Assembly: GCA_023078555.1 (NCBI GenBank)
Contig: CM041201.1
Span: forward strand, 8,563,172-8,627,171
Length of the DNA stretch: 64,000 nt
Direction: 5' to 3'
Source: Ulva prolifera
Taxonomy: Eukaryota; Chlorophyta; Ulvophyceae; Ulvales; Ulvaceae
Position 1 is the stretch's first letter. Each line of letters opens with the position of its first letter. The notes under the pieces are model-generated. The model saw only the letters and a list, made by a program, of their open reading frames with translations. It had not been told where the DNA came from and searched no databases. Shown piece by piece: positions 35,139-45,954 of the stretch. The position numbers and the translations under genes were made by a program.

Positions 35139-35381
35139 ATGGACTCTATGGTGGATTCGATGGATTCCCCGAGTGCCTCTCGACCCAAAAGGGCCCCATT
35201 GTCGGAGCAAGACGAGGCCATAAGAAAGCAGGAATCCACATTCCTCAATGTGTGGACACAGCAGGCATTCTTCCTGATCGCAGGAGGAATCACGCTGGTC
35301 TTGTTGGTGGGATTGCTGTCCGTGTCAGGCCAAACGGGGACTGCTCCATCGGATCCCCGGTGCACCTTGCCGTGGTGTTGA
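35139..35381 (+). CDS. Small single-pass membrane protein
   Basis: 80 residues starting MDSMVDSMDSPSASRP. It has a basic, polar N-terminal half, then one clear membrane helix (AFFLIAGGITLVLLVGLLSV) and a short Cys-containing tail (RCTLPWC). The open frame extends upstream, so an earlier or spliced start is possible. No family recognised. The single C-terminal helix suggests a tail-anchored or type II small membrane protein; the membrane is unknown. Its position between two minus-strand genes continues the alternating gene order. Confidence 0.5.
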   Translation: MDSMVDSMDSPSASRPKRAPLSEQDEAIRKQESTFLNVWTQQAFFLIAGGITLVLLVGLLSVSGQTGTAPSDPRCTLPWC

Positions 35382-36959
35382 CCACATTGGGGTGAATACA
35401 TTGCGATTCAGCTCGAGAGTTGCCTCCGTATCATGGCAAGCGGCATCGGCACATGTGCCGAGTGTGTCCAAGAGTCAGCTGATCTGCTGACTGCAATACA
35501 GTGACTGCTGACAACATGTGTCGTTCTGATGCCCGAAACAATCAATTCTTATCCTGAGTACTTGTGTTCTTAGTGCATGTGCAATCTTGTCCGTGTCACA
35601 GTTGTGCGGATGTGCTGGCAGTTGACCGATCATCTGGGTACACCCTACACCATACTGGGCAGGCATTGGTCGTTCAGCAAGTGCACCTCTGAGTGAGCGT
35701 GTCTGAGGGCTGGTTCATTGCTTAGATACTCATGCTATGTAGCATGTTGTGTCTTTATTGTTGTAGGATGCTGCACAGCGGCCAGACTTTCGATTCGGTC
35801 AGCCATGTACATGAGTGAGCTATGGTCGCTCTGGATTATCTCATGCATGCATTCTCAGAAGCATTTAATTGGCGAATGGGCCCCCAAAGAGGGTGATGCT
35901 TGCGTGGTGAGGTGGAGGGCCACAGCCAAGAAAAATGCTGTACCTGAAGTGCTCTGTGCACAAGTTCCTCTCGGTGCATCGACTACGTTGGCACTCGCAG
36001 TGCTCCTAGATGAAAAGGCCGTTCTCCAGCAGTGGCTGTACAATACGTCTGCCGGCCACTGGTTGCGCTGTCCTGTGTGCAGATCTTGCAACAGGCAACA
36101 TATGGAACTGGCACCTCTGAAGTGTTGAGATAAATGCAGAACGAGTAGAGATTGTGCAGTGCATGAAAATACATGCGCCTTGGACAGTGCACGTAGCCCC
36201 CTGGCGACAGCGGTGGTATTAGGCCTTGCATGGACTTTCATAGAAGCATTGTTGTTGCAAGAGTCTCTCGCCATCCTGCAGGGAGCTGCTTTTGTGACCT
36301 CCCAGGCCCTGTGTGGTGCAGGTACGGGTGCAATGCAACCATTTGCTACTTTGTTTGTGATCTGCATGGGCAGACCATCCTGTCTTAGCCAAGTTAACAA
36401 AGGACTGCGGTGTGGCCGAGCTTGTCGAGATGGTGAATTCTATGGTTCATCGTCTGTCATTGACACAAAAATAAAGAGTTTGTACATATCAAACCCACCA
36501 GAGCAAGTGTGCACTCCCGTGTGTCGCCTGGGTCGTAACTGCACGTACTTGATGAAATCAACCCCAATACCAAGAAAGGTTACCATCCAGAACATAGTGA
36601 AAGGTGGAAATGCATATTACAAGCGAACTTCACATCTACGAAGTCTCGTTCTCGCCCCACGCACACAAACGGCAAAAGTGGTGGAGCACATCAATTAGAA
36701 TATGAACTCAAACTGTGCATGCTGCTGGACTGCTCTACATATTATCCACTGCATGAACTTGATTTGCTACTCCTTGAATTGCCATGAAGTACACACTACA
36801 GCCAGCAGATCGCCACATGATCATATGTGCATACCTTCAAACAGCTCCAGTGGCAAAAGGACGTCTCAATTCCTTCTCAAGATGGCCAAGGACATTGTCT
36901 GCCGATGTCTGTTGCACTGTGCACGATCGTCTGCATTGGTGCTCACAGCCGTGCACAAG
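35382..36959. other. 1.6-kb gap between convergent genes
   Basis: 3' flanks of the small membrane protein (+) and the deubiquitinase (-). Two plus-strand open frames (35718-36128 and 36159-36698) lack recognisable domains and exon structure and are not called. Confidence 0.4.
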
Positions 36960-39587
36960 TCACGGAGGGCTGTGCTCATAGCACACAATGTATGCCTCTG
37001 CCTGCTGTACAGCATGCCAGTCGACCTGCAGGCACATGCTCACGTGATGCCAAAATCCACCAGCGAGTCAAGCTTCAATTGCCTGCAAGACGGGCCTATG
37101 CAGCACTGCATGAAGGTACTCAGCATGTGCGGGCTGTTCAGCACATTCGTATGGTCAAAGCATTGGAGGTGCCTCCAGGAGGAGGCAGCCTGGCGGTCTC
37201 TCACCGCACTGACCTTGTGGTCGTCGCATAGATTCCAAATGTCGCCGATGCGTATGTAACAGATGAAGTGGCCCCCATGTATGCGGCTCCCAACATGCTC
37301 GACCACAGCCTTGAGCCGATATCGGAACTGTCCAGAGGACCGTAGCTCAAACACTTTCGCGGAGGTCGAGCCTGCGCCGAGGCCATCAACACCGGCCGTG
37401 GTGCAGTCAAACATATCCAACTCACGAGGGCAATGCATGTGGCCTCGGAGCTTGCTGTCGCATTGAAAGCGCTGCAGAAGGAAGCGGTGTCAGATGCCAG
37501 ACAGATGACCCGCCCCGTGAGCCCAGAACTTGAATCTGGACAGCCAGGCACACCGGCACATCTACTCAGAGACATCATGCATGAACCATGTGCGCCAAGT
37601 GGAGCATGCAAACACACAAATGTAGACTGCTGGTGAAACCCTGGCCCGTGTTCAAGGCACATGGCAGGTGCTGCCGGGCCACAGCAACTCAAACAATCGG
37701 GCTGTGTGAGACCGAATACATCGGCGCTGATCGGTGACTACCTGAGGATCTGATCGAACGACCCAAATTGCAGACGGACAGCGTGCGCAGAAAGCAGCAC
37801 ACCTTGATATGGAGAACCAGCTGTGAGGGCAGCTTCCTGATTGACAGCTGCCGGCGAGCTGTGGTCTCTAGGTCGCAACTCGCACAACGGAAGCCCTCGA
37901 TGTCTTCCGCACCACAGACGTGCCTCAACGCATCCACCAAACTTGTGCCGGGGGTCCCCTCTGCTGTAAACAAGCGCCCTCGTCAGGCATGCACAGCTGT
38001 GTGCAAAGCAGCAAGCATACAAGCCAAATACATCAATGCACCATGCGGACAGTTGGGCAGCTAGTGCGGTACAAGCGATCAAGACCAGAAGTTGAAGGAA
38101 TGCTGAGGGAGGCTCGCTATGATGGACGTTGCCGGCAGCGGTGCCTGAGCGTGGGGCGTACCCGTTGCAGTGGTGCAATCATTGGCTGTGGGATCTGCTG
38201 TTGAGTCTGCTTTGAAAATCTGCGGACTCATCGCCAGAGGGCTTTTGTGCCTGCATGGTTAGCACATTGACACCCCACCAGCTCTGGATGCATGGACAGA
38301 TGCAGGCAGTCTATTGAACCGGGGGTGCACTGTCAGGAAGCACCTGCCGTCGAGTGGTGCATGCTTATGGATAGACCCGTTCATATCTGCGTCTTCTGAG
38401 GCTGTGGCACTTGGAATGTCCATACTTGGCTCTGCACTAGTGAGCATCGATCCACCTGGACACGAATGCTGCTTGTTGCGAGTGCATGCAGCCATGCAGC
38501 TGCTGCAGTGAGAGGAGGCTGCCACGATCCGGCGGATCTCCCACCTTGTGAAGCATCACGGCTGCTGCCTTTTAGCACACCCTCGGTACCCACGGACGAA
38601 CTGCTGTCGATGTCATGCATGGGTGTGTACCGAGGAGACAGTCCGTCTGCCAGAGAAACCAGATGTGGTGTAGGTGGCACATCTGTGGCATCAGCTAGAC
38701 GTTTGCTGCAGGGTGGCTCTGCTGTCATTGATGGAGATTGCTCACTGCCGGGGTCAGGGAGCGCGACTTGGAGGTCAAAGCAGGTTTCGCTTGTTTGGGA
38801 CCGGTGTCCACAGTGGCTACAGGTGACTGTGCTCCACATGGTCAGCCCAAACAGATACCGGGCAAGTGTGATATCACGGTCAGCAACGGCGCCATCTAGA
38901 GCCTCGAAACGGCACTTGCTGCGGTCTGTGGGATCTAGTATGATGGCATCGAGGCTGTTGGCGAAAGCAAGCCAACACATATGTGCATCTTCCATTGTGT
39001 TGCTAGCGACATCTGCGACCTTCCACAGCGCTGCAACGAGGTTTGTTGGAGCAATTGCCAGTTCCTCTCGGTACAGAGCATGCACAACAGCATCCTGCAG
39101 AAACAGAAGCGTGTCTACGCACCATGCAGTGTCACGCACAACACTGCAGTCAAAAGCATGAGTCGGGGAAAGCTGAGGCCTGCTCATATATTTCAGAGAG
39201 GAGGCACACAAGCTGCCGAACGAGGTCCCGGCGTTGCCGTGCGGACACTTGCAGAGGGTGATCGGGCTCTACAGCAGCGTCTGGTGGATCTTCAGGCACC
39301 AAACCGGTGAGGAAAAAGGCTGTGACAGGCGAGTTAACGATGTATTGAATGATACAGTTGATATAGCATGTGTGACCTATGTTCTTGAGACCCTTGCAGC
39401 GTATATCTTCGTTGCGGTGTGCCTGTACAAACGCTGTCAGACGGTCTGATCGAGGAGCAACAGCAGAGACTTCACCCACAGCAGCTAATCAAACGGTTGG
39501 CGAAAATTGCTGCTGCTATCGTTTTCTTGCAGGGGTACGCACAGTCTTTTTCTTTTTCCTCTTTGGCGCGCTGGGTTTTTTTGGCAT
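36960..39587 (-). CDS. USP-type deubiquitinase (USP22/Ubp8-like catalytic domain)
   Basis: Exons: 39543-39587, 39210-39422, 38464-39094, 37803-37963, 37205-37471 and 36960-37004, giving 453 residues in phase. It starts with a very basic leader (MPKKPSAPKRKKKKT). The Cys box is GLKNIGHTCYINCIIQYI (Cys34). The degenerate QDAHEF box reads MEDAHMCWLAF. Finger Cys pairs are CSHCGHRSQTSETCFDLQ and FRCASCDLETTARRQLSIRK, followed by LVLHIKRF. The His box is AVVEHVGSRIHGGHFICYIR (His418) with CDDHKVSA, and it ends QAEAYIVCYE. The catalytic Cys, His and Asp are present. The domain order resembles USP22/Ubp8, the SAGA H2B deubiquitinase, but no N-terminal ZnF-UBP is seen. A long Ser/Pro-rich insert (about 38520-38720) splits the domain. 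The exon 2 end could instead be a GC donor (CAG|GCCTCA) ten residues later. Confidence 0.88.
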
Positions 39588-40671
39588 GCTGGCGAGCCCC
39601 CCGCCGGGCTCTCCTAACGAGCCCGGCTCTCCAGATCTTCCACGCTATTGAGTGCCTCAGAGGTTAGCTGTCCAAAGTGAGATAGCCAGAACGTGCCATG
39701 TTGTGGGGCAGCTGCGCAGCTAGAGCATGATCTAGCGGCCACGACTGTCGAATTCAAACTGTCCTTAGACGGCAGTTCCACGCAGCAAGCCGACACAGCG
39801 TTCTAAAAATCGTGAGCACTGATTACAATCGGTGATCGGCTTCGGAAGGCTGCCATCGCATCGCCACGTGCGCAGGGACGACCTGTGTTCCAGGACACCG
39901 CCTACAATGGTGCAGCACAAAGAGGTGACGTGAATTGAGCCGGCTGGTGGCGCAGGAGACTGCTCTGTATTGCATACGCTGCGGACGCGGTTAGCCGACT
40001 GTGGCGCTCTGCTGCAAATTCAAAAGCATCTATGCGGTGCATTGCCACTCGAACCATGTGCAGCCCGTGGCCTATCTTGCACAAACACCGTCGCTGTTCG
40101 AGTTGTTAAGAGTTTCAGAGCATCCTGCATCTGCGTGCATCCTGTCTATGTGTCTCCAGTTGCGCTTCAAGCGAGCCGAATTACTGCTGCTGATGTCAGG
40201 TCGATGATTTGAGCATGCCAAACACGTATGGGCCGGGAATATCTAGAGCTTACAAATCAAGCGTAGAGACAACTTTTACGAGGACGAGGGGCCGCGAGCA
40301 TCTCGTCGCTGAGCCATTAGCATGTAGCTTACCTTGAGTGCACTTTACAATTCTCGTGCAGGACAGTAATGTTGCATTATATAATTTCTCGGAATATGCC
40401 TGCCTCTAGATTGTGACACAATTTAACCTACAGAAGTAGAGTTTCGGTGCGAACGCGATTTCTTCTGTGTTTGACGTCAAAGGAAATATTCCTTGACACT
40501 GCGCTGTCGTAACAGGCCTCTGAACGAAATCACCAATGCGCTTTAAAACAAATGCACGCTAAGTAGCGAGCGTGCTAGACACCTGAAGCAACATGAGCTG
40601 TTTTGTCCAGCTGCTAATAGACAATCGAGTCAACAGAAGAACACGCGCCCACTTACGTGTACCTGACGAGT
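39588..40671. other. Divergent promoter region, deubiquitinase and LRRC57-like gene
   Basis: 1.08 kb with no supported gene. It presumably holds both promoters. Confidence 0.45.
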
Positions 40672-41770
40672 ATGGGATCCTGTTTCGGAAGTTTCGTTCG
40701 CGCAAAGGATACAGAGCTGGCGGAGGTGCCAGCTGGTTATGGCAAGAAGCAGAGTGTTCTGATGCACCAACAAAAGCATTGGGCAGTCACGGGTGTCGTC
40801 AGCGTGAGAGACGGCCGGTTGAAAGTACGCTCTACATATTCCGTCACATGCGTCCATCATACTGTTTCTATATTGAAGGTAGTATTCTGTTCAGGAGCTA
40901 CCGTCAGGGCTGCAAGAGCTGACTCAAGTAGTTAAAGTCATAGACGTTTCGGGAAATACGCTGGAGTCTCTGCCTGCTAGCCTCACAGCAATGCATAAGC
41001 TGGAGAGGCTCATTGCCCCTGGCAATCAAATTTCGGCGATTCTTTGTCAGATGTCTGCCTGGACCAAGCTCAAGGTGCAGACGCTGACAGCGGTGCGTTG
41101 TACAACACAGCGATGTCCAGAATTACTTCTAAGGAACCCATATGCCACTTGCAGGTACTGGATTTGTCAGACAATCGCTTATCTGTATTTCCAGATGACC
41201 TATCGCAGTGTCACACTTTGGAGGTGCTGAAGCTCTCAGCGAATCAATTGACAGATATCCCTGCATCAATTGAGCGACTTACGAAGCTAAAAGAGCTCCA
41301 CATAGCAAATAATTGCCTGCAGTCACTACCTGCAGAGCTTGGGCACTGCACTGGCTTGGAGCATGTGGACTGCAGCAGCAACCATCTTACATCTGTGCCG
41401 GACACCCTTGGTGGATTGAAGAAACTACGACGCCTAATTTTGAATGACAACCCGCATCTGCGAGACGTTCCTGGTGCCGTGCTGCGAGACTGCATACTGC
41501 TGCACACACTGGAGATGCATGGCACAATGATATCTCGAGAGGTATGCAGGCATCTCATGTATGACCTCGGTTTGAGTATTGAATCGAACCATGGTCCATT
41601 GGGGTGATGGCCACACCCAGTGTGCATGTGTGGCGCAGGTGCTGCAAGGCACAGATGGATACGAACTTTTCGAGAAGCGTCGACAAAACAAATTCTCGAA
41701 GGCCATAGATGGGAACGCGATGATCAAGCAGGGAGGGGTGGATGAAGGGGTGGATGTTGCTGTGATGTAG
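40672..41770 (+). CDS. LRRC57: LRRC57-like leucine-rich-repeat protein
   Basis: Exons: 40672-40824, 40895-41074, 41155-41541 and 41639-41770, all phase 0, giving 283 residues. The start MGSCFGSF is a good N-myristoylation context with a Cys at position 4, as in animal LRRC57 (MGNS...). About seven leucine-rich repeats follow, for example IDVSGNTLESLPASL, LDLSDNRLSVFPDDL, LKLSANQLTDIPASI and VDCSSNHLTSVPDTL. The C-terminal helix LQGTDGYELFEKRRQNKFSK matches the conserved end of LRRC57. Its molecular role is unknown in most lineages. The sequence supports membrane tethering by lipidation and a protein-binding solenoid. Confidence 0.88.
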
Positions 41771-42064
41771 TTTGTTGTAGTTGTGACATGCATTAGATCC
41801 AGGCTTTTATTCAGCAGTGCCACGAAGCCACCTCCTGGTATATATGATTTCAACAGGCAGTCCATTCGGGGTTCAGGATGCAGCACCTGGACCTGTGTCC
41901 CTCATGCATAGCATGTGGCGCATGTCAGCAATACTGATAAAGCAATTTCAGGCAGCAAATTGTTACCAGATACACAGGCATTGACAAACTGCTTCAGTCC
42001 ATTGTATGCAACAGCCACATCTCACAACATTACCCAGTCTACACTGCACATGCATGAGAAACCT
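41771..42064. other. Gap between convergent LRRC57-like and BTF3 genes
   Basis: 294 bp, AT-richer, with no gene. No clear TGTAA was found for either gene. Confidence 0.5.
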
Positions 42065-43108
42065 CTAGTCATCCCCAAACCGGCCTTCCACCAGGTCGGG
42101 GACGTCCTCATCATCATCCTCTTCTGCTCGGCCCTCGGGAATGCCTGGCATACCGCCAGCCGCGCCCTGCATATGCACAGTAGGGGCACTCACTGTATCC
42201 TTCGCACCTCAGCACTATGGATTGTCAGTACTCGATCGAACAGGCTGGTGAAACACGCAGCAATAAATCACAGGTTCCTTGCACACATGCGGACATAATG
42301 TATATCCCAGTCCCCACAAGCTAGCTGGATGTATGGGGTCTTACCATCATTCCCTTCAGACGCTCAAGACTCTCTGGTGATGGTCCACCCGGGCCTCCTT
42401 GCCACAAGCCTGGGAACATTTGGTCAATACCTTCAAGAAGGTTTTCCAAAATAACAAACCGAACATGTGAGCCACACCACGTACACTTTATGAGAAACAG
42501 ATAGAGAACGCACTCCTTTCTTGTGATTGTCCACTGACCACATACGTGTTTGCGCCGATCGATGCTTGAACTGCACTGGGGCATGTTGGTGATGGCCATG
42601 CTTAAACACATACACGCCACATTTGAAACCATGATGAGGCGGTCAGAACTAACATTGCGACAGAGCAGCCTACCTTTGGGATTTGTGAAATGAATAACGC
42701 TACCCTCTTCCTTCATGATCATGACCTCTTCAATACCTGGGATGATGTTTACGCCTAGCCGCTTCAGTGTGTTTTGAAGACGCTTATCGTCCGTTGCTGC
42801 GGGCTTGTGAACAGCTTTCTTCTTCCTAAACTGACATTAAAAACGAGTTTATCACTAAAGCTAAGGGAACAGCATGTTGATCACGGTCAAAACGATCAAT
42901 TGCAACCCTGCTGACTCTGCAGCTACATGTACTGGCCAAACCACGCAATGCCCTCTTTCAAGAGGCAAAAATTAGACATGTAAGCAGGTCCAAATGGCCG
43001 ATGTTGTGCGACCGCTTTGCTTACGGGTGTAGCGGCGTACCTCCGTACTGTGCCCTTACCCCCCGTTCGCACGGCACCAGTCAACTTCTTCAGCCTATCC
43101 ACATCCAT
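42065..43108 (-). CDS. BTF3: BTF3 / nascent polypeptide-associated complex subunit beta
   Basis: Exons: 43041-43108, 42674-42825, 42514-42570, 42345-42430 and 42065-42166, giving 154 residues in phase, normal for the family. It starts [20 protein letters not shown] and continues RRKKKAVHK, the conserved ribosome-binding RRKxK motif. The NAC domain follows ([49 protein letters not shown]), with an acidic end ([19 protein letters not shown]). With NAC alpha it binds nascent chains at the ribosome exit and prevents mistargeting to the ER. Exon 4's acceptor is GAAG|GT rather than CAG; it was chosen because it is the only AG giving the family sequence. Confidence 0.95.
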
Positions 43109-43625
43109 ACTGGTAGCTAGATCTACGGTGTAGGTTTAGATCGTCCGCTAACAGTAGATTATACCGTAACGAAGATGCCGTGCCGCAGTCCAAGCGTCGT
43201 TGCCGGTGTAGTCAGAAGTAGGTGAAGCAGCGCCGGTTTAGCAATGGTCGGCAATGCTTATTTCACTGCTGTCGTCACGGGATGTCGGAGTGATAGGAAG
43301 CCCTGTCTGCACAAGTGGCGATGGGCGAAAACCGCTGTCGGAGCATGGCGCGGCGGCTCCTTGGGGGCAAGGGAAGGCAAAATGCGCGCCACGCAGCTGG
43401 CATATGCACATATGTGGATGGTGCAGCGTGTACCATCTGGTCGTCAGCCCCAGATGTACAGGGTCGCGGATCGGGGTGTTTCCAACTTGGCGTGGTCACC
43501 GTGCGTCTTGATTTGTCCCAGCATGCCAGTAGTACAGCGATGCAGTAGCTATGTAGCATGATTACATCTTGAACTAGGCCGCCTATAAGACTACTAAGGA
43601 CTATCTGTGGTCCAAGCATCTTGCC
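43109..43625. other. Divergent promoter region, BTF3 and rhodanese
   Basis: 517 bp between start codons. No gene; shared upstream region. Confidence 0.5.
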
Positions 43626-45384
43626 ATGCGCGTATGCGCGAATTTGTGTGCTGCCTGGGCGCATCCGAGGCCGCGCTTAGCGGACGCTTTGGGGTTGAGG
43701 CAACATCAGGGAAAGCAGCACGAAACGATCCGGAGTCGACGTCGTCGAAGCCGTGCAGTGCCGAGTGGAGTTTTCGTGACAACGGAGTGGCTGCAAGACA
43801 ATTTGAACGATGTTGCCATCGTCGATGCACGGGGCCAGGTTGAAACGGAAACTGCCGCACGAGGAGTGGAAGTTTCTACTTATAAGTCCTTGAAAGATGA
43901 TTATCTAGAGAGGCACATTCCAGTTGCGCCCTGGCTGCTTTTGAGTTGATCACATACCGTGTCGGGTCGATTCTTCACTGCTGATTCATTAGGCCAGGCC
44001 GGGGCTAAGCATACACCGATCGGCCTTAATTTTGTGGCAGCTGTGAACGCCTACGTCAGCAACTCGCTCGGCAAATGCAGGGTGCAACCTTCTGGGACTG
44101 GACACGGGACGCGATCGACCATCAATCGAGTATTCCTGTACAGCTGGATCTGGATTGTGATAGCTTCGCCGCGACGGCCGAAGAGAAAGGAATTTCCACC
44201 GACAGGCCAGTAGTCATTTATGATGACGGCAGATCTGGCAGCATGTTCGCGTGCAGGTGCGAAGATGTAGCAACGTCTTGTTGTTAACGGCCCTAGGCCA
44301 TTAGGGCTACCAGTCTGTCCGCCTTCCCGAAGCGATAGAGGATGTACTACTTCAGGTATTGGCTGGGACCATATGCTGCAGTGTGCTTAATGCTGTGTGG
44401 TAGTGCTATATGGACTGATCTGCGCCACTCTGAATGGTGCACCTGTGTGTCACTCGCACACCGCTGCTGCTGCATGAAGCAGGCTATGCACATTGGAACA
44501 CATATGTAACCCAATCTCAAATAATCAACAGACTTGGTGATATTTGTTGCGGCTTGCTGCGGGCGGGTGCTCCTCATCACGCCTTGAACAGATCTGTGGC
44601 CATAACATGAGCATGCTGATCATTGAATGGGGGCACGTGATCTGTATAGGGTGTGGTGGTCTCTTACAGTCCACGGCCATGAGCAAGCCCGCGTGCTCGC
44701 TGGAGGTTGGGCAGCTTGGTCAAGCACAGACGCCCCTACCGAAATCTACGAACCATGTCCTCTGAAGGTGCGCGTAGCTCAGATGTGCATGTGAGGCCAG
44801 GAGGAGTCACCTTGCGCACCTCAATTGCACAGTGAGGTGTTAAAGCAGTATTGTCTCTGATCATGGTGCAAGCAATATGAACTTGTGTTTAGCAGGTGCT
44901 CTACGATCACCGCACCATCTCAAGAACGAAACATGGCCGTGGGCTGCAGGTCATGAGCAGCTTTGAAGCTTCAATGAAAAGACACTTGTATGCCGACATT
45001 GATGACGTTGTTAAGGCATCTAAGGATCCGAAACAGGCAGTGCAAATTCTGGACGTGAGGAGCGTTGAGCAGCACCAAGGTAGCGTCAGGCGGGGGAAAC
45101 ATGCAGGAAGAATTCCCTCGGCCAAGAGTCTGCCGTATAAGCAGCTCCTCGATTCGAGCACTTCGATTCTTGAGCCGGACAAGCTCAGACAAGTATTTGA
45201 CAGATCAGGTATCAATCTGCAAGAGAAAGTCATTGTATATTGTAATGGCGGTGTGTCCGCATGTGTGGCGGCTGCTGCGCTTGAGTGTTTGAGGTCGGAA
45301 GATGGTCCGCGCCTGTGGAGTGTATATGATGGGAGCTGGAACGAATATGGAAACCAGGACAAATATCCTTTTGATGGGGGCTAA
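43626..45384 (+). CDS. Two-domain rhodanese-family sulfurtransferase
   Basis: Exons: 43626-43922, 44081-44256, 44650-44767 and 44896-45384, giving 359 residues. The N-terminal inactive rhodanese domain has GVFVTTEWLQDNLNDVAIVD, ERHIPGATFWDW and VVIYDDGRSGS, then RVWWSLTVHGHEQARVLAGG. The C-terminal domain has ILDVRSVEQHQG, GRIPSAKSLPYKQLLD and the active loop VYCNGGVSAC (Cys313), then VYDGSWNEY. Such enzymes move sulfane sulfur from thiosulfate or 3-mercaptopyruvate to thiophilic acceptors. The loop CNGGVS is neither the classic rhodanese CRKGVT nor the MST CGSGVT, so substrate choice is open. The Arg-rich, Ala-rich N-terminus (MRVCANLCAAWAHPRPRLA) looks like a mitochondrial or plastid leader. 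The first donor is GTTGCG. Exon 4 could also begin at the in-phase acceptor near 44951. Confidence 0.88.
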
Positions 45385-45954
45385 GTGCATTGAACTGGTC
45401 AGATTGTGGCTGTGTCCATCTCAACAGTTGGACGAACAAGGCCAGTCTTTCAAGGACACTGATTGATGCCGTGTCATGTACCGACGCCAGCAGTTGACTA
45501 TTGTTGATTTAGAGTGTGTGGCGGCGCGAAAAACACATTGTCGCGCAGCATGCATCACAGTGAATGGACCAGGTCCAGTGCCCTGATGATAGAGTGACTG
45601 GAAGCGAATGTGAAGGAGCAATGCCAAAGACGTAAGCACAGCTACAACGATGTCATTTGTAGTTGTATAAGATGCTGCTGCGCTGTCGCTGAACTGAATT
45701 GGGGTGTGTAACACATAGCCACACAGCCCTGAGTTGATACATCATCTGAGCTGCATATGCTGCAAGGCATTAAGAATGGGAACTTGTTAAGCACAATGTT
45801 GGTGTGCGATGCTGTTTTGGCAAATCCAGAAGACATTGGAGTCTGCAGAAACCTGTGATTGTGCAAATGGCACAGAGCATTGTGTGTAAGCTCGCAACTG
45901 CAACCGCGCCACTGCATGGCCTGTCGATTACAGTCAGCACTGGTTCAAACGGCA
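45385..45954. other. Gap between convergent rhodanese and sulfotransferase genes
   Basis: TGTAA at 45707-45711 (+) suits rhodanese and TGTAA at 45928-45932 (-) suits the sulfotransferase. No gene. Confidence 0.5.
45928..45932 (-). terminator. TGTAA poly(A) signal of the sulfotransferase
   Basis: About 23 nt after the stop codon in the minus-strand direction. Confidence 0.5.

Noticed and set aside
35718-36698. Two plus-strand ORFs (136 and 179 residues) in the gap before the deubiquitinase
   Set aside because: No recognisable domain or splice structure. They lie in the expected 3' region of convergent genes.
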